In this document: positions 52,470-62,990 of the stretch, piece after piece
Layout: each line of letters opens with the position of its first letter
Numbering within the stretch: position 1 is the first letter of the stretch
Source of the DNA: Pseudomonadota bacterium
Lineage (GTDB): Bacteria; Pseudomonadota; Alphaproteobacteria; G022571365
DNA: 64,000 nucleotides
Reading direction: 5' to 3'
NCBI GenBank assembly: GCA_022571365.1
Contig: JACZXZ010000001.1
Coordinates: 39,534-103,533, forward strand
Program-made: the position numbers and the translations under genes
The notes under the pieces: generated by a model
Told to the model about the DNA's origin: nothing
Databases searched by the model: none
What the model saw: the letters and a program-made list of their open reading frames with translations, nothing else

Positions 52470-53516
52470 TTGAGTGGACAGATCACCATCGCGCTCGACG
52501 CCATGGGCGGCGCCCGTGCGCCCGCCACGGTGGTTCGGGGGGCCAATATCGCGCTCAGGCGTTTTCCCCAGACGCAGTTCATGCTGTTTGGCGACCAGTC
52601 TCAGCTGCAGCGGCTCTTGAAGCGGCGGCGAAGGCTCAGGAAGGCATGCACCATTCACCACACCGAGGAAGTGGTGAGAGACGATGCCAAGCCATCGGTG
52701 GCGCTCAGGACCGGGCACCGGACGAGCATGCGGCTTGCCATTGACGCGGTGGGTGACGGCGCCGCCGACGGCGTGGTTTCGGCCGGCAACACCGGCGCCC
52801 TCATGGCCATGGCGAAATACGTGCTTAAAACCTTGCCCGGCATCGACCGCCCGGCCATCGCCACGTTCTTCCCCACCAGCCGAGGGGAGAGCGTCATGCT
52901 CGACCTCGGCGCCAACGTCGACAGCGATGCCGAGAATCTGGTCCAGTTCGCCGTCATGGGCGAGGTGTTCGCCCGCAGCGTCCTGGGCCTCATTCAGCCG
53001 ACCGTCGGCCTGTTGAATGTCGGGGCCGAAGACGTGAAAGGTCGTGAGGCGGTGAAGACGGCGAGCGCCGTGTTGCGCGACAGCGACCTGCCGATCGAGT
53101 TTCATGGCTTCATCGAGGGCGACGACATTACCGCCGGCACCGTCGACGTCATCGTCACGGACGGGTTTACCGGCAATATCGCGATCAAAACCGCGGAGGG
53201 GACGGCACGCCTCTACACCGAATTCTTGCGCCAGGCGTTCAAAAGCTCACCGTTCGCCCGGCTCGGTTACCTGCTGGCGCGGCGGGCGCTCAAGAAGTTA
53301 CGGGCGCAGGTCGACCCCCGCGGCTATAACGGCGCCATGTTCCTGGGCTTGAACGGCATTGCGGTCAAAAGCCACGGCAGCACCGATGCGCTGGGCTTGG
53401 CCAACGCGATCGGCGTGGCCATCGACATGGCGAAGGGCGGGATCAACGAGAAGATCAAGGAGGAATTTCAGCGCTTAGCCCTGGCCCGCGAGAACAAGTG
53501 GCGGGCGGTGTCGTAA
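52470..53516 (+). CDS. plsX: Phosphate acyltransferase PlsX
   Basis: [41 protein letters not shown] start. Confidence 0.95.
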   Translation: MSGQITIALDAMGGARAPATVVRGANIALRRFPQTQFMLFGDQSQLQRLLKRRRRLRKACTIHHTEEVVRDDAKPSVALRTGHRTSMRLAIDAVGDGAADGVVSAGNTGALMAMAKYVLKTLPGIDRPAIATFFPTSRGESVMLDLGANVDSDAENLVQFAVMGEVFARSVLGLIQPTVGLLNVGAEDVKGREAVKTASAVLRDSDLPIEFHGFIEGDDITAGTVDVIVTDGFTGNIAIKTAEGTARLYTEFLRQAFKSSPFARLGYLLARRALKKLRAQVDPRGYNGAMFLGLNGIAVKSHGSTDALGLANAIGVAIDMAKGGINEKIKEEFQRLALARENKWRAVS

Positions 53517-53518
53517 TA

Positions 53519-54490
53519 GTGCATCGGTCCCGAATCATCGGCTGCGGCGCTTACCTGCCCGAGCGCATTATGACCAACCACGAGCTCGCGCGCATGGTCG
53601 AGACCTCCCACGAATGGATCGTCTCGCGCACGGGCATATGCCAGCGTCACATCGCCGCGGAAGACGAGTGCACGTCGGACCTGGCGCTCAAGGCGGCGCA
53701 GGCAGCGATGGACGACGCGGGTATCACGGCGGACGACATCGATCTCATCGTGCTGGCGACGACGACCCCCGACCAGACCTTCCCGGCCACGGCGACCCAG
53801 GTCCAGGCCAAGTTGAACATGACCCGCGGCGCCGCCTTCGACGTGCAGGCGGTCTGCGCCGGCTTCCTCTACGCCCTTGCGATTGCCGACAATTTCCTGA
53901 CGGCGGGCCAGGCCGAGACCGTGCTGGTGATCGGCTCGGAAACTTACTCGCGCATCCTCGACTGGCAGGATCGGAGGACCTGCATCCTGTTCGGTGACGG
54001 GGCCGGCGCGGTGATGCTGCGCAGGGCCGACGGCAACGGCAACAGCAACGACCGCGGCGTGCTGTCGACCCATCTGCATTCGGACGGCCGTCTCCATGAC
54101 CTGCTCTATGTCGACGGCGGGCCGTCCTCGACCCAGACGGCGGGCCATGTGCGCATGGCCGGGCGCGAGGTGTTCCGTCACGCCGTGATCAAGCTGACCG
54201 AAGCGGTGGAGGAGGCGCTCGAGGCAAATGACCTCACCGCCAAGGACATCGACTGGCTGGTTCCCCACCAGGCCAACAAGCGGATCATCGACGGCATGGC
54301 GCGCAAGCTCGGTCTGGCGCCGGAGCAGGTGGTGCTGACCATCGACCGGCACGCCAACACCTCGGCCGCCTCGATCCCCCTGGCGCTGTGCGAAGCCGTG
54401 CGCGACGGGCGCATCAAGCCGGGCCATCTGATCCTGATGGAGGCTATCGGCGGGGGCTTGAGCTGGGGGTCGAGCCTGGTGCGTTGGTGA
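53519..54490 (+). CDS. fabH: Beta-ketoacyl-ACP synthase III
   Basis: [59 protein letters not shown] start likely at 53519. Confidence 0.95.
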   Translation: MHRSRIIGCGAYLPERIMTNHELARMVETSHEWIVSRTGICQRHIAAEDECTSDLALKAAQAAMDDAGITADDIDLIVLATTTPDQTFPATATQVQAKLNMTRGAAFDVQAVCAGFLYALAIADNFLTAGQAETVLVIGSETYSRILDWQDRRTCILFGDGAGAVMLRRADGNGNSNDRGVLSTHLHSDGRLHDLLYVDGGPSSTQTAGHVRMAGREVFRHAVIKLTEAVEEALEANDLTAKDIDWLVPHQANKRIIDGMARKLGLAPEQVVLTIDRHANTSAASIPLALCEAVRDGRIKPGHLILMEAIGGGLSWGSSLVRW

Positions 54491-54613
54491 GGGCGGGTCC
54501 AGGCGTTTCCGCGGCAAGGGCCGAGGGCCGTCTATGTATATAATTGACGGGGTTAGTTGCTGACGTTACGATTCAGCTTCAACAATAATAAGGAATAATA
54601 AAGGAGGAGCGAC

Positions 54614-54934
54614 ATGGCCGGAAAGACGGTCACCCGGGCGGATCTGAGCGAGGCGGTTTATCAGGAGGTTGGCCTGTCGCGCAACGAATCGGCGGACCTC
54701 GTGGAGTCGATTCTGAAAGAGATTTCCGACGCCCTCATCCGCGGCGAAGGGGTCAAGGTCTCCTCGTTCGGCAGCTTCTCCGTGCGCCAGAAGGGACGGC
54801 GCATCGGCCGCAACCCGAAGACCGGTGAAGAAGTGCCCATTTTGCCTCGTCGGGTGCTTGTCTTCCGCGCTTCCCACGTGCTCAAGAACCGCATTAACGA
54901 CACCCTTACCGATACCGCCGGGGCCGCTTCCTGA
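54614..54934 (+). CDS. ihfA: Integration host factor subunit alpha
   Basis: [59 protein letters not shown]. Confidence 0.95.
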   Translation: MAGKTVTRADLSEAVYQEVGLSRNESADLVESILKEISDALIRGEGVKVSSFGSFSVRQKGRRIGRNPKTGEEVPILPRRVLVFRASHVLKNRINDTLTDTAGAAS

Positions 54935-54936
54935 CC

Positions 54937-55404
54937 ATGGCGTCTGCGTCCCGCCAAACAGGTCCCTCCCGGCGCGCCCCCAAGTCGGCCGCCGCCTTCC
55001 GCACGATCAGCGAGGTTGCCGCCGGGCTCGACGTCCCCCAGCATGTCCTGCGCTTCTGGGAAGGAAAGTTTCCCCAGGTAAGGCCCCTGAAACGCGGCGG
55101 TGGCCGGCGCTATTACCGTCCCGAGGACGTGGCGTTGCTGCGCCGCATTCGCGAGCTGTTGCACCACGACGGCTATACGATCAGAGGGGTGCAGAAACTG
55201 CTCAAAGAGGGCGCGGTCAAGGCGGCGCCCGGGCCGGTTGGCGACAAGCCTCCTGGGTCCGCCGGGAGCGAGGCTCTTCCTGCGGGCGCCGGGGGAGAGC
55301 ACAGGGCGGGACGCGGGCTCGATGCGCGGCAACGCGGCGAGCTCAAGGGACTGTTGGCGGAGCTTGGTGAGCTGCGCGATCTATTGCGCCGCGAGATCGA
55401 TTGA
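54937..55404 (+). CDS. MerR family transcriptional regulator
   Basis: [51 protein letters not shown]. Confidence 0.93.
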   Translation: MASASRQTGPSRRAPKSAAAFRTISEVAAGLDVPQHVLRFWEGKFPQVRPLKRGGGRRYYRPEDVALLRRIRELLHHDGYTIRGVQKLLKEGAVKAAPGPVGDKPPGSAGSEALPAGAGGEHRAGRGLDARQRGELKGLLAELGELRDLLRREID

Positions 55405-55579
55405 CCGCGGCGTTGCCTCGCGGGTATCGCGCGGTTTTATAGTCCGCGGTCGGGACTCTAGGGTGGCGTGAGTGTGACGCGAAACGGCCCGAATTGTCCC
55501 GTTCGTTCCCAAATTCTCCCATTTCGCCGATTCCCGCGGCCTTGTCAAACGGCCTGGAAACCCTTAGTCTCCGGGCCAT

Positions 55580-55656
<77 letters not shown>

Positions 55657-55967
55657 TTTTTTGCAAAGGCTTAGCGCGGTCCTTCGGGGCCGCGTTTCCT
55701 CATGGATGGCGTTGCTACCCGAAATATGGCAAAACTGGCTCCATGCCGACCGGCCCGCTGGCGCGCGGGAATGCCACCAAACCGGGCTTCGTTGCCTTCG
55801 AGCAAAAGCTTGCCGACCTGCTCCTTAGAGTATGCGGCCTGCGCGCGGGGGTGGCTGAAAGCCAGCCGGGCGTGCCCCGCTCGACCTCTTCGTATTCGGG
55901 TTAATCGTATCGACGGCTGGCCGAGGTGATAATGGTAGCATTGGTCAATTAGGTGTTGGCAGTATAG

Positions 55968-57386
55968 GTGAGAGCTGGAACGAGAATCATGATCGGAAAG
56001 GTCAATCGTAAAGCGCGTTCCAGGCAGGGCGGCGGCACTGCCTTCATTGCTTGTGCGATCGCGGCGATTCTATTTGCGGCCACGCCGGCCCACTCGGCAA
56101 CGGAAGACGTCACCTACACGCCCGACGTCAGCTTCACGCTGCTAACCGGCATCGCAGAGGGCAAGCTAGTCTATATAGGTCGGGGCGGTGAAATCGACGG
56201 GATCGTCAATCCGACCTTGCGGGTTCGTGAAGACGCCGTGGTGCAGATTACATTGATCAACGGCGAGGGCGCGGAGCACGACATCGTATTTCCCGATTTC
56301 AAGGCGGCTTCCGAGCGGATCGTCGCCCCAGGCGCGAGCAGTACGATCGTGTTCCGCGTCGGCAGCGCGGGATCGTACGTATATTTCTGCGCCGTGCCCG
56401 GCCACCGTGAGGCGGGCATGGAAGGAAATATGGTGGTTGAGGAGGCCAAGGCCGAAAAAGCCCCTGAGGCCATCAGCGTCGTTCGCGCCCCAACCGATCT
56501 CCCTCCGCCGATTGGGGATCGCCCTCCCACCACGGTGCGATACGAGCTGGAGACCGTGGAGATGGAGGCCCGGCTGATGGACGGGACGACGTACACCTAC
56601 TGGACGTTCAACCGCACCGTCCCTGGCCCGTTCCTACGCGTCCGCGTCGGCGATACGGTCGAGGTGAGATTGAAGAATGACCCGGACAGCATGATGATCC
56701 ACTCGATCGATCTTCACGCCGTCAACGGCCCTGGTGGCGGTGCGACCCTCACGCAGGTGTGGCCGGGCGAAGAGAGGGTCTTCACCTTCACGGCCCTGAA
56801 CCCGGGCCTTTACGTTTATCACTGCGCGACGCCGATGGTAGCTCACCACATCGCGAACGGCATGTATGGTCTGATCCTGGTCGAGCCCGAGGGCGGTCTG
56901 GCGCCCGTCGACCGCGAGTTCTACGTCATGCAGGGCGAGATATACACCGAAGCCGCGTTCGCCATGCACGGCCACCAGGAATTCAGCGTCGAAAAGCTGC
57001 TCGACGAAAGCCCTGAGTATTTCGTTTTTAACGGGTCGGTCGGGGCGCTCACCGAGGCGCATCCGTTGCGCGCCGAAGTCGGCGACATCGTACGCATCTT
57101 CTTTGGGGTCGGTGGGCCTAATTTCACCTCGTCCTTCCACTTGATCGGCGAGATTTTCGACCGGGTCTACGAATGGGGAGGCCTCCAGTCTCCTCCTGCC
57201 AGCGGGGTGTCGACGATATCGGTGCCACCGGGAGGTGCCGCGATGGTCGAATTCAAGCTCGACGTGCCCGGAAGGTACCTCCTGGTCGACCACGCGCTCT
57301 CCCGTTTGGAACGCGGTCTTGTCGGCTATCTCCAGGCGGATGGGCGTTTGGACCCTGCGATTTACCACCAGGGACCCGCGCAATAG
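55968..57386 (+). CDS. nirK: Copper-containing nitrite reductase NirK with additional N-terminal cupredoxin domain
   Basis: N-domain type-1 Cu ligands EHDIVF...FCAVPGHREAGM; NirK motifs HSIDLHAVN, YVYHCATPMVAHHIANGM, ALTEAHPL, SSFHLIGEIFD. Confidence 0.92.
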   Translation: MRAGTRIMIGKVNRKARSRQGGGTAFIACAIAAILFAATPAHSATEDVTYTPDVSFTLLTGIAEGKLVYIGRGGEIDGIVNPTLRVREDAVVQITLINGEGAEHDIVFPDFKAASERIVAPGASSTIVFRVGSAGSYVYFCAVPGHREAGMEGNMVVEEAKAEKAPEAISVVRAPTDLPPPIGDRPPTTVRYELETVEMEARLMDGTTYTYWTFNRTVPGPFLRVRVGDTVEVRLKNDPDSMMIHSIDLHAVNGPGGGATLTQVWPGEERVFTFTALNPGLYVYHCATPMVAHHIANGMYGLILVEPEGGLAPVDREFYVMQGEIYTEAAFAMHGHQEFSVEKLLDESPEYFVFNGSVGALTEAHPLRAEVGDIVRIFFGVGGPNFTSSFHLIGEIFDRVYEWGGLQSPPASGVSTISVPPGGAAMVEFKLDVPGRYLLVDHALSRLERGLVGYLQADGRLDPAIYHQGPAQ

Positions 57387-57502
57387 CAGCGGCCGAAGGC
57401 AAGCGGACCTTGGTCAACACACCGCCTTCGGGGCCGCGTTTCTGCCTCCTTCCACCCATCGCTGTCCAACTCGCCATGGGGAAAGCGGCGAGGCCGTCAT
57501 GC
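57312..57502 (+). repeat. Duplicated segment copy A (3' end of nirK plus downstream)
   Basis: gtcggctatctccaggcggatgg...cagcggccgaag...gtcaacacaccgccttcggggccgcg... aligns to 60432-60622 at offset about 3120. Confidence 0.92.
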
Positions 57503-57561
57503 GCCCCGTCTCGAGGCAGCCACAATCGAACTCAGGCCCCGGGGGTGCGGAGGGCTCACAC

Positions 57562-58143
57562 CTAGAAGCGAATGCCGTAGCGAATGCCCAGGGTGTCTTG
57601 GCCGTGATTTCGGTCGCACAGGTCGGCGTTGGAGATATGGTCGAGCATGAGCGAGATGCTGTGGCGCGCGCCAACAATCACACCCACCGAAATCGATTCC
57701 CGAAACAGAAGACGGCAACCAAGATCGTTTCTGCCCGCCGTATTCGAATTGCGCTTGCCATTGTGCACCGTTCCGCCGAACGTTAGCTCCGCGAAAAAGC
57801 TCTCGTAGATGTCGGCGGTCCAGCTGAGTCCAAAGTACAATTGGCTGGTGTTGCCGCTGGTGTTGGCGGACACGCCGAGGTGAGGGCGCGGGGAGAACAC
57901 GAAACTCAGGAATTCGGGTGACGTAAACAGGACCTCGGCGTTGATGTCGGCCCCGCCCTCGGTATGCGAGGTGATCAGCCCGGCATCGTGATAGAGGACT
58001 CCGCCTCGGGCCTCCGACAAGATTCCAGCCAAGCCCGGATTGTCGGGAGCATGGATAGCCGCGTCGGCCAGGGCCTGACGCGGTTGAGGCAGGACAGCCA
58101 TCAACAGGCCCACTAGGGCCAATATATATCGGAAAAATGGCAT
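57562..58143 (-). CDS. Acyloxyacyl hydrolase/lipid A deacylase (PagL-like) outer-membrane beta-barrel
   Basis: Signal peptide; GARHSISLMLDHISNADLCDRNHGQDTLGIRYGIRF with His-x-Ser-Asn motif and terminal Phe. Confidence 0.82.
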   Translation of the reverse strand: MPFFRYILALVGLLMAVLPQPRQALADAAIHAPDNPGLAGILSEARGGVLYHDAGLITSHTEGGADINAEVLFTSPEFLSFVFSPRPHLGVSANTSGNTSQLYFGLSWTADIYESFFAELTFGGTVHNGKRNSNTAGRNDLGCRLLFRESISVGVIVGARHSISLMLDHISNADLCDRNHGQDTLGIRYGIRF

Positions 58144-58410
58144 TCTTGTCCCCCCTTTGGTATTGGCAAGTATAGCTGCACAATTGTCGGCATCACAAGC
58201 TCAGATTTCGCTTGACCTTGTTCGAATTGAATGATTCGCGTGTCAAAATACAGATCGAGCAGGCGGCGAATGACAATTCTAAATGACAATTCCACTAGGG
58301 CGGGAAGCCCAGCTTCACGGTTCCGACCGCCGCCATGGCCGCTTCCGATTGCGACGGAGACGAGGGCCCGCTCGCCGCAAGGAATGTTATGATCCGGGAT
58401 TTCCCAGATG

Positions 58411-58537
58411 ATTCCTCCCACCCATCGCGGTCCAACTCGCCATGGGGGAAGCGTCGCATCCGCCATGTATGTTTTGCTATAAGGAAGCCATGGCGCGGCG
58501 GCTTTCACGATTCCTCGCCGTTCTTGCGCTGCCGGAC
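58411..58537 (+). repeat. Duplicated segment copy C, with decayed lipoprotein signal-peptide start
   Basis: ttcctcccacccatcgcggtccaactcgccatg...gttttgctataaggaagcc...cggcggctttcacgattcctcgccgttcttgcgctg aligns to 60565-60690. Confidence 0.92.
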
Positions 58538-58612
58538 TCGTCCCAAGACGCTGCTCGTGCTATGTTTGTTGATAACCAGCGGGAGTCGTCTGGGAAATCT
58601 GGGATAGAATAG
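58490..58612 (+). pseudogene. Truncated paralogue of the 60648-60956 lipoprotein (signal peptide only, then divergent)
   Basis: MARRLSRFLAVLALPDSSQD... versus MRRLSGFLAVLALTGLAAGACS. Confidence 0.65.
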
Positions 58613-58634
58613 GGAGACGCGGGAGCTCTCGGGG

Positions 58635-60434
58635 ATGGCTAGCATTTCGGCGCGGCGAAAGTTTCTCCTGGTCCTGATCAAGCCGTCGCACTACGACGAC
58701 GATGGCTACGTGATCCAGTGGTGGAAGGCCTGGATCCCGTCGAATTCCCTTGCCGCGCTCTATGGTCTCGCGCTCGATATGATCGAGCGCAAAGTCTTCG
58801 GCGACGAGATCGAGATCGTCCTGGAGGCTTACGACGAGATGAACACCCTGATCCCCTTCCGGAAGCTCCTCCGCCTGTTCCGTAACAACGACAACTTCGG
58901 GCTGGTGTGCCTGACCGGCGTGCAGTCGAACCAGTTTCCGCGCGCCATGGACATCGCACGCCGGTTCCGCGAGGCCGGCGTGCCGGTGGCGGTGGGCGGC
59001 TTCCATGTCTCCGGCTGCCTGGCCATGCTGGACGAATTGCCCCCCGATCTGAAGCAAGCCCAGGAAATGGGAATCAGCTTCTTTGCGGGCGAAGCGGAGG
59101 AGCGCCTGGAGGATTTCCTGCGCGACGCCATCACGGGACGCCTCGAGCCGGTCTACAACTACCTGAACGACCTGCCGGGGTTGGAGGGCCAGGTCGTTCC
59201 CTTCCTGCCCGAGCGGCTCCTGCGCGGCTACGACGGCATCATCTCCAGCTTCGACGCCGGGCGCGGCTGTCCCTTCCAGTGCAGCTTCTGCACCATCATC
59301 AACGTCCAGGGCCGCAAGTCACGCTATCGCTCGGCCGACGATATCGAGCGCATCATTCGGGCCAATGCCGCCCAGGGCGTGACCAAGTACTTCATCACCG
59401 ACGACAATTTTGCCCGCAACCGGAACTGGGAGGCGATTTTCGACCGCATGATCGAACTGCGGGAAGAGGAGGGCATCGGCATCCATTTCCTGATTCAGGT
59501 CGATACGCTCTGTCACAAGATCCCGAATTTCGTGGAAAAGGCCGCGCGCGCCGGATGTACGCACGCCTTTATCGGCCTCGAGAACATCGATCCCGAGAAC
59601 CTGCTGGCGGCCAAGAAGAAGCAGAACAAGATCACCGAGTACCGGCGCATGTTCCAGGATTGGCGCGCGGCGGGGGTCATGACCTATGCCGGCTATATCA
59701 TCGGCTTCCCGGTCGATACGCCCGAATCCCTGGCCCGGCACATGGAGATCATCAAAAAGGAGCTCCCGGTCGATATCATCGAGTTCACCATCCTCACGCC
59801 GCTGCCGGGTTCGGAGGACCACAAGAACCTCCACGACCAGGGCGTCCCGATGGATGCGGACATGAACCGCTACGACCTGGAGCACCCGACCACGGACCAC
59901 CCCCTGATGAGCCGTGAGACCCTGCAGAACTTCTACCGCCAAATCTGGGACCTCTACTACACGGACGAGCACGTGGAAACGCTGATGCGCCGGGCCATGG
60001 GCTACGGCATCAAGCCGGTGCGCGTCTGGCAGAACGTTCTCGAGGTCTATGGAGTCATGCGCTTCGAAGTGTTGCATCCGCAACAGGGCGGCTTCTTCCG
60101 CCGCAAGGCGCGGACCCAGCGGCGCCCTGGATACCCCATCGAATCTCCACTTGTTTTCTACCCGAAGCGCGTCTGGCAGACCCTGGCGACCTATATCCCC
60201 TGGGGCGTTTACGCCTGGAAGCTCCATCGCATGCGCAAGCGCATCCAGAAGGACGAAACGGCCCGGACTTACAGGGACTTTTCCATGACTCCGGTGGAGG
60301 ACGCGGAGCACGAGGCGCTGGAAATGTTCGAGTTGAACGAGGCGACCAAAGCGATGGTGGCCAAGGCCCAGGCCGAGGTGGCCGCCCGCGAGGCGCACAA
60401 GATCCGGACTGCCCCGGCCGCGGCGGCGGAGTGA
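58635..60434 (+). CDS. B12-binding-type radical SAM protein
   Basis: CPFQCSFC (CxxxCxxC), RYRSADDIERIIRANAAQGVTKYFITDDNFARN, N-terminal cobalamin-like Rossmann region. Confidence 0.9.
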   Translation: MASISARRKFLLVLIKPSHYDDDGYVIQWWKAWIPSNSLAALYGLALDMIERKVFGDEIEIVLEAYDEMNTLIPFRKLLRLFRNNDNFGLVCLTGVQSNQFPRAMDIARRFREAGVPVAVGGFHVSGCLAMLDELPPDLKQAQEMGISFFAGEAEERLEDFLRDAITGRLEPVYNYLNDLPGLEGQVVPFLPERLLRGYDGIISSFDAGRGCPFQCSFCTIINVQGRKSRYRSADDIERIIRANAAQGVTKYFITDDNFARNRNWEAIFDRMIELREEEGIGIHFLIQVDTLCHKIPNFVEKAARAGCTHAFIGLENIDPENLLAAKKKQNKITEYRRMFQDWRAAGVMTYAGYIIGFPVDTPESLARHMEIIKKELPVDIIEFTILTPLPGSEDHKNLHDQGVPMDADMNRYDLEHPTTDHPLMSRETLQNFYRQIWDLYYTDEHVETLMRRAMGYGIKPVRVWQNVLEVYGVMRFEVLHPQQGGFFRRKARTQRRPGYPIESPLVFYPKRVWQTLATYIPWGVYAWKLHRMRKRIQKDETARTYRDFSMTPVEDAEHEALEMFELNEATKAMVAKAQAEVAAREAHKIRTAPAAAAE

Positions 60435-60690
60435 CGCCGTCTCGTCGGCTATCTCCAGGCGGATGGCCGTTTAGACCCTGCGATTTACCACCAGGGACCC
60501 GCGCAATAGCAGCGGCCGAAGCAGCGGACCTTGGTCAACACACCGCCTTCGGGGCCGCGCCCCCACTTCCTCCCACCCGTCGCTGTCCAACTCGCCATGA
60601 GGAAAGCGTCAAGACCGTCATGTGCGTTTTGCTATAAGGGAGCCATTATGCGGCGGCTTTCAGGATTCCTCGCCGTTCTTGCGCTGACGG
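60432..60690 (+). repeat. Duplicated segment copy B (nirK tail remnant fused to lipoprotein head)
   Basis: Reads RLVGYLQADGRLDPAIYHQGPAQ* (NirK C-terminus) then continues into the lipoprotein start. Confidence 0.92.
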
Positions 60691-60956
60691 GCTTGGCGGC
60701 AGGCGCCTGTTCCCTGCGCCCGTTCCCGACATCCTCGCCAACAGCGCTTGAGAAAGCGCTTCAGGACTCGCCCGCGGCGCCCATTTCGGTTTGCTACAGC
60801 AAGGCGACGACCACCCCGGAAGAGATCATCAAGGCCGTCACCAAGAGTTGTGCGGGGCCCGACGCGCGTCTGGTCTTCTATGGCCAGGACGGCCTACCCA
60901 ACGAATGCCCGCTCCTCCAACCGGCCCGGGCGACGTTCCTGTGCGTCGCGCAATAA
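60648..60956 (+). CDS. Small putative lipoprotein
   Basis: MRRLSGFLAVLALTGLAAGACSLRPF lipobox-like AGAC; 102 aa. Confidence 0.75.
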   Translation: MRRLSGFLAVLALTGLAAGACSLRPFPTSSPTALEKALQDSPAAPISVCYSKATTTPEEIIKAVTKSCAGPDARLVFYGQDGLPNECPLLQPARATFLCVAQ

Positions 60957-61052
60957 TCGCGGGTGGGTCACGAGGCCTCGACGCGATAGCAGCCCGTTCG
61001 GGCGGTTTGCCGCAAGCCGCAGACCCGCCTGCGCCGCTTTTGCTTTCCTGAG

Positions 61053-61961
61053 CTAGAACCGGTAGGCGAGCTCGAGGCCGACGGTGTCCGTGCTCGCAAC
61101 CGGCAGCAGGGTGAACCCCTGGTCGTTGTGGAACGGGTTTTCCTCGTAGACGAATTTGCCGATGAAGTAGCCCAGCGCCGCGCCCAGGAACAGGTCGGAG
61201 GCCCAGTGCTTGTTGTCGTTGATGCGCGCTAAGGACGCCAGGGTCGCAAACGTGTAGGCACCCACCCGGATGGCAACGCTGTGCTGGTATTCGGAGGCGA
61301 CCACGGAGGCGATCGCGAAGGCGTGGGTGGCGTGGCCGGAGGGGAAGGATTTTCCGCCACCGGGGCCTTCGAAGTCGTCATTGTCCAGGCTCTGGTTCGG
61401 TCGCGCGCGTCCCGACAGCCGTTTTATGCCCTCGGTCAGGCCGGCCGCCAGAAGAAAGCTTTCCGCGCTTAGGAGCGCGGTTTCTTGGAGCCGTGCTCCT
61501 TCGACGGTGTCCTTGAGGCCGTATCGGAGGAACCCGCCGGCGACGTAGGCCACCGGCAACGCCGGGGCGATCCACGCCCGGTCGCCGAAGGCCTGGAAGA
61601 TGTTCGCGGCCTCGTCGGTGCCGCCGCTTTTCAGGTCATCCTGCCAGAAGTCCTTTATCTCCTCGTCGAGCAGGAAGAAGCCCCCGGTCACGACCCCGAC
61701 GAAGCCGGCGTCGACCCAGTCCCGCCCGTCCCAACGGAGCGGCGAAGTCAGGATCTTGGCCCCGTCCTCGATATACTCCAGCCAATAGTCGGCCCGGAAT
61801 ATGGAGTAGGAGGTCCGGGCATACCTGGAATCGGAACCCGCCGCGCTGGCCTGCGCCGGCGCCGGCGAGTCCTGCCCACTCGTCTGCGCCGCCACGGGAA
61901 CCGAGGCAAACGCCAGGCATGCGAAGACGATCAATCCGGTTCGGGATGAATTTCCGTTCAT
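61053..61961 (-). CDS. PAP2 family phosphatase, exported
   Basis: Signal peptide; KRLSGRARP, SFPSGHATHAFA, NDNKHWASDLFLGAALGY. Confidence 0.9.
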   Translation of the reverse strand: MNGNSSRTGLIVFACLAFASVPVAAQTSGQDSPAPAQASAAGSDSRYARTSYSIFRADYWLEYIEDGAKILTSPLRWDGRDWVDAGFVGVVTGGFFLLDEEIKDFWQDDLKSGGTDEAANIFQAFGDRAWIAPALPVAYVAGGFLRYGLKDTVEGARLQETALLSAESFLLAAGLTEGIKRLSGRARPNQSLDNDDFEGPGGGKSFPSGHATHAFAIASVVASEYQHSVAIRVGAYTFATLASLARINDNKHWASDLFLGAALGYFIGKFVYEENPFHNDQGFTLLPVASTDTVGLELAYRF

Positions 61962-62239
61962 ATGGTTTCGCGTGGCCGGCCGCGGGCTCCCCTCCGCGTG
62001 CGGCGTTTGACTCCCCCCTGGTTCGCCTAGGCACCTACAATAGCCCGAGGAAATCGCCTGTGGCCAGCCCTCCGCCTGAATCGCGGACGGCGCCCGCGAT
62101 GGCCGCCGCCCCTGGAATCACTCCGGCTGCCGGCAAGACCGAAGATTATCGCAAGGCCAAGCCCACGACCAGCCGGCCGCCGAACGCCGCCCGGGAGTCG
62201 CTTACGCCATGCTCCTGGGAATGCCCGAGGGGGCCGGTG

Positions 62240-62518
62240 TCAGCTCTCGGTAAGCAAGGCCCGGCCGGCGCCGGTCAGCTTGCAGACCAGCCAGTCCGGC
62301 TTGATCGGGTTCGAGAACCAGGGCTCGGCCCAGCCCTGCTCGAGACAGCTGCGGATGGTGCGGGAATCGATGCGTTTGCCTTCCCGGTCGAACAGGGGCA
62401 GCTTGTCGCCCGGCTGGCCGAGCCCGCGGACAAGCCAGCCGCGCTGCGCGGCGGTCGGCCTAGCCCGTGCCCTGGCCCCTCCCGGGAGTCGCAACGCTAT
62501 GACGTCGGCTCCGGCCAT
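62240..62518 (-). CDS. Hypothetical protein, 92 aa
   Basis: Compact ORF in otherwise empty interval; C-terminal WLVCKLTGAGRALL resembles a small winged-helix-like end. Confidence 0.4.
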   Translation of the reverse strand: MAGADVIALRLPGGARARARPTAAQRGWLVRGLGQPGDKLPLFDREGKRIDSRTIRSCLEQGWAEPWFSNPIKPDWLVCKLTGAGRALLTES

Positions 62519-62675
62519 GGGTCTTTTAAGTCCGGTTTTTGATCCGATCCTTAAATCCGGTCTTTAACTCTCCAGCGCACGATGACGCGGCCGCCATCCT
62601 AGGCTAGATTGCGCGTTACGCCAAGGTGGGTGTATCCGGGGTGCCGCCCGCCGGACCGTCAAAGGGGAGGGGGCC

Positions 62676-62990
62676 ATGAGTATTCGCATGATTTACATCA
62701 CGGTGGGGTCGGCGGGCGAGGCGCGCGCCCTCGGCCGCGCTCTGGTTCACGAGCGGCTCGCCGCCAGCGCCAATATCATCGAAGGCGCGACCTCGTTCTT
62801 CTGGTGGCAGGGCGAGCTCCAGGAAGCCAGCGAGGCGGTGCTTGTCGCGAAGACGAAGAGCGCCCTGGTCCCTCGGGTTATCGCCAGGGTGAAGGCACTG
62901 CACAGCTACGACTGTCCGTGCGTCCTCTCCCTGCCGGTCGAGGACGGCAATCCGGACTATCTCGACTGGGTCGCGAAGGAGACCGTTTAG
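62676..62990 (+). CDS. cutA: Divalent cation tolerance protein CutA
   Basis: ALVHERLAASANIIEGATSFFWWQGELQEASEAVLVAKTK, Y.CPCVLSLPVEDGNPDYLDWV. Confidence 0.93.
   Translation: MSIRMIYITVGSAGEARALGRALVHERLAASANIIEGATSFFWWQGELQEASEAVLVAKTKSALVPRVIARVKALHSYDCPCVLSLPVEDGNPDYLDWVAKETV

Noticed and set aside
55657-55967. Possible genomic island attached at tRNA-Pro containing the nirK cluster
   Set aside because: No integrase and no repeated tRNA 3' end noticed downstream; short ORFs here look non-coding. Island status not supported
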